A stretch of 7,024 nt of DNA from Myxococcales bacterium (lineage in GTDB: Bacteria > Myxococcota_A > Polyangia > Polyangiales > Polyangiaceae): assembly GCA_023248785.1 (NCBI GenBank), contig JAHFDX010000192.1:1-7024 (forward strand), in the 5' to 3' direction. Positions within the stretch are counted from its first letter, which is position 1, and every line of letters begins with the position of its first letter. The notes under the pieces were generated by a model, which did not search any database, was not told the origin of the DNA, and was given only the letters and a program-made list of their open reading frames with translations. Positions 5,896 through 7,024 of the stretch are shown here, in pieces. The position numbers and the translations under genes were made by a program.

Positions 5896-7024
5896 GTGGC
5901 TCACGCACGTACCGAAGACTGGAATTTGCTGAGCGGCCCTGGCGATCGGAAATCCGTTCCGCTCAAGGTGGTGGTGACCCATGGCCCCGACGCCGGACGC
6001 GAAGTCCCCGTTCAAAGCGTGCTCGAAGTCGGAACAGATCCCGACGTCGGCCTCGTTCTCAGCGACACCGCAGTATCGAGAAGACACCTTCTGATCTCGG
6101 TCGGCGAGGGCCGCATCGTCGTGCGGGATCTCGGGAGTCGCAACGGCACCTTTTTCAGCGGCGCCAAAATTCATGAAATGGAGTTACCTATTGGAGCCGT
6201 CGTGCAACTCGGCCAAACGGAGCTCACGGTCCAGCTTCGTTGGCATGTACGCGAAGTAGCTCCATCCCTCGCTCGGAACTTCGGCGAGCTCTTCGGCGAA
6301 TCGGTAGCAATGCGTGAGGTATTTGCAATTCTCGAACGTGCCGCCCTCTCCGATGCGGCCGTTCTCATTGAAGGCGAAAGCGGGACGGGCAAGGAACTTG
6401 CGGCTCGTTCTCTTCACAAGGCCTCGGCACGCGCATCGCGGCCGTACGTTGTCTTCGATTGCGGTTCGGTGCCTGCCGAACTCGCGGAAAGTGAACTGTT
6501 CGGACATAAGCGCGGGGCATTCTCGGGCGCAACGGCGGATCGCATAGGCGCATTTCAACAAGCCGATGGCGGAACACTCTGCCTCGATGAGCTTGGAGAG
6601 TTGCCGCTCGACCTTCAACCCAAGCTCCTGCGTGTTCTCGAGACTGGCGAAATCAAACCCGTCGGCGCAGATACGCCTCGTAAAGTGGACGTGCGCATCC
6701 TCGCCTCCACCAATCGTGACCTCTTGGCAGAATCACGGCGGGGCCGATTTCGAAGCGACCTTTACTACCGACTCGAAGTTGTTCGCGTGCGAATGCCTCC
6801 GTTGCGTCAACGCCCCGAGGACATACCCGGCCTCGTCGAGCGACTCCTGCACGATCGATTGCCACCACGCGACAAGATCACGGGCAAAAACCTCCGCAAG
6901 CTCGTCGGCTACGGTTGGCCCGGCAACGTACGCGAACTTCGCAATGTGCTCACGCGTGCAACGACGCTCAGTCAGGTGCCGGGCAAGCCGCCTTCATCGT
7001 TTGACAAGCTCGTGTTCAATCTCG
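5896..7024 (+). CDS. FHA-domain sigma-54-dependent transcriptional activator (3' end missing)
   Basis: 376 complete codons from GTG 5896 to the window edge. An FHA domain (about 23-118) binds phospho-threonine: VGTDPD (45-50), VSRRH (60-64) and DLGSRNGTF (78-86). The AAA+ sigma-54 activation domain (about 130-355) follows: Walker A GESGTGKE (160-167), L1 loop GAFSGA (207-212), Walker B TLCLDELGEL (227-236), STNRDL (271-276), arginine-finger region GRFRSDLYYRL (283-293) and sensor-2 WPGNVREL (341-348). It should act as an ATP-driven activator of RNA polymerase with sigma-54. The L1 loop has Ser where GAFTGA has Thr. The C-terminal Fis-like DNA-binding part is expected beyond the window. GTG 5896 is the first usable start after the in-frame TGA at 5872; a weak AGAG lies eight bases upstream. 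Its 5' end is divergent from a Ser/Thr kinase gene, which suggests kinase control through the FHA domain (inference). Confidence 0.93.
   Translation, partial: MAHARTEDWNLLSGPGDRKSVPLKVVVTHGPDAGREVPVQSVLEVGTDPDVGLVLSDTAVSRRHLLISVGEGRIVVRDLGSRNGTFFSGAKIHEMELPIGAVVQLGQTELTVQLRWHVREVAPSLARNFGELFGESVAMREVFAILERAALSDAAVLIEGESGTGKELAARSLHKASARASRPYVVFDCGSVPAELAESELFGHKRGAFSGATADRIGAFQQADGGTLCLDELGELPLDLQPKLLRVLETGEIKPVGADTPRKVDVRILASTNRDLLAESRRGRFRSDLYYRLEVVRVRMPPLRQRPEDIPGLVERLLHDRLPPRDKITGKNLRKLVGYGWPGNVRELRNVLTRATTLSQVPGKPPSSFDKLVFNL

Noticed and set aside
5848..6174. Minus-strand 108-codon frame opposite the FHA domain
   Set aside because: Antisense to clear FHA motifs, overlaps the kinase start region, no ribosome site seen.

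Overview
The window looks like a moderately GC-rich, Gram-negative, myxobacterium-type (Myxococcota) chromosome segment. This is inferred from gene content only: a Hanks-type Ser/Thr kinase with a single membrane segment and a low-complexity tail, a PEGA/TPR protein, an FHA-fused sigma-54 activator, and many small secreted lipoproteins. I saw no tRNA, rRNA, CRISPR array or insertion sequence.

Left part (1-2489) holds three lipoprotein genes around a 398-base intergenic region. On the minus strand a two-repeat lipoprotein (304-1461) is followed by the start of a second lipoprotein (1-261, cut by the window edge, probably a beta-propeller family). Facing the other way is a tryptophan-rich lipoprotein of unknown family (1860-2489). 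Both divergent genes have a recognisable -24/-12 (sigma-54 type) promoter at almost the same distance from the start codon, and GTAAC-containing repeats lie between them. These could be activator sites.

Middle (2491-5866) is a minus-strand three-gene operon in the order kinase, TPR/PEGA membrane protein, Cys-rich lipoprotein. Both junctions are ATGA stop/start overlaps. The operon ends head-on with the 1860-2489 gene, with a single base between the stop codons.

Right part (5896-7024) is a plus-strand FHA + AAA+ sigma-54 activator, divergent from the kinase with only 29 bases between the proposed start codons, and cut by the right edge before its DNA-binding domain.

Working model (inference): the kinase and its PEGA/TPR and lipoprotein partners form an envelope-associated signalling unit. 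Its phospho-threonine output could be read by the FHA domain of the divergent activator, which would then drive sigma-54 promoters, possibly including the two seen here. The sequence shows the parts and their arrangement. It does not show that they act on each other.
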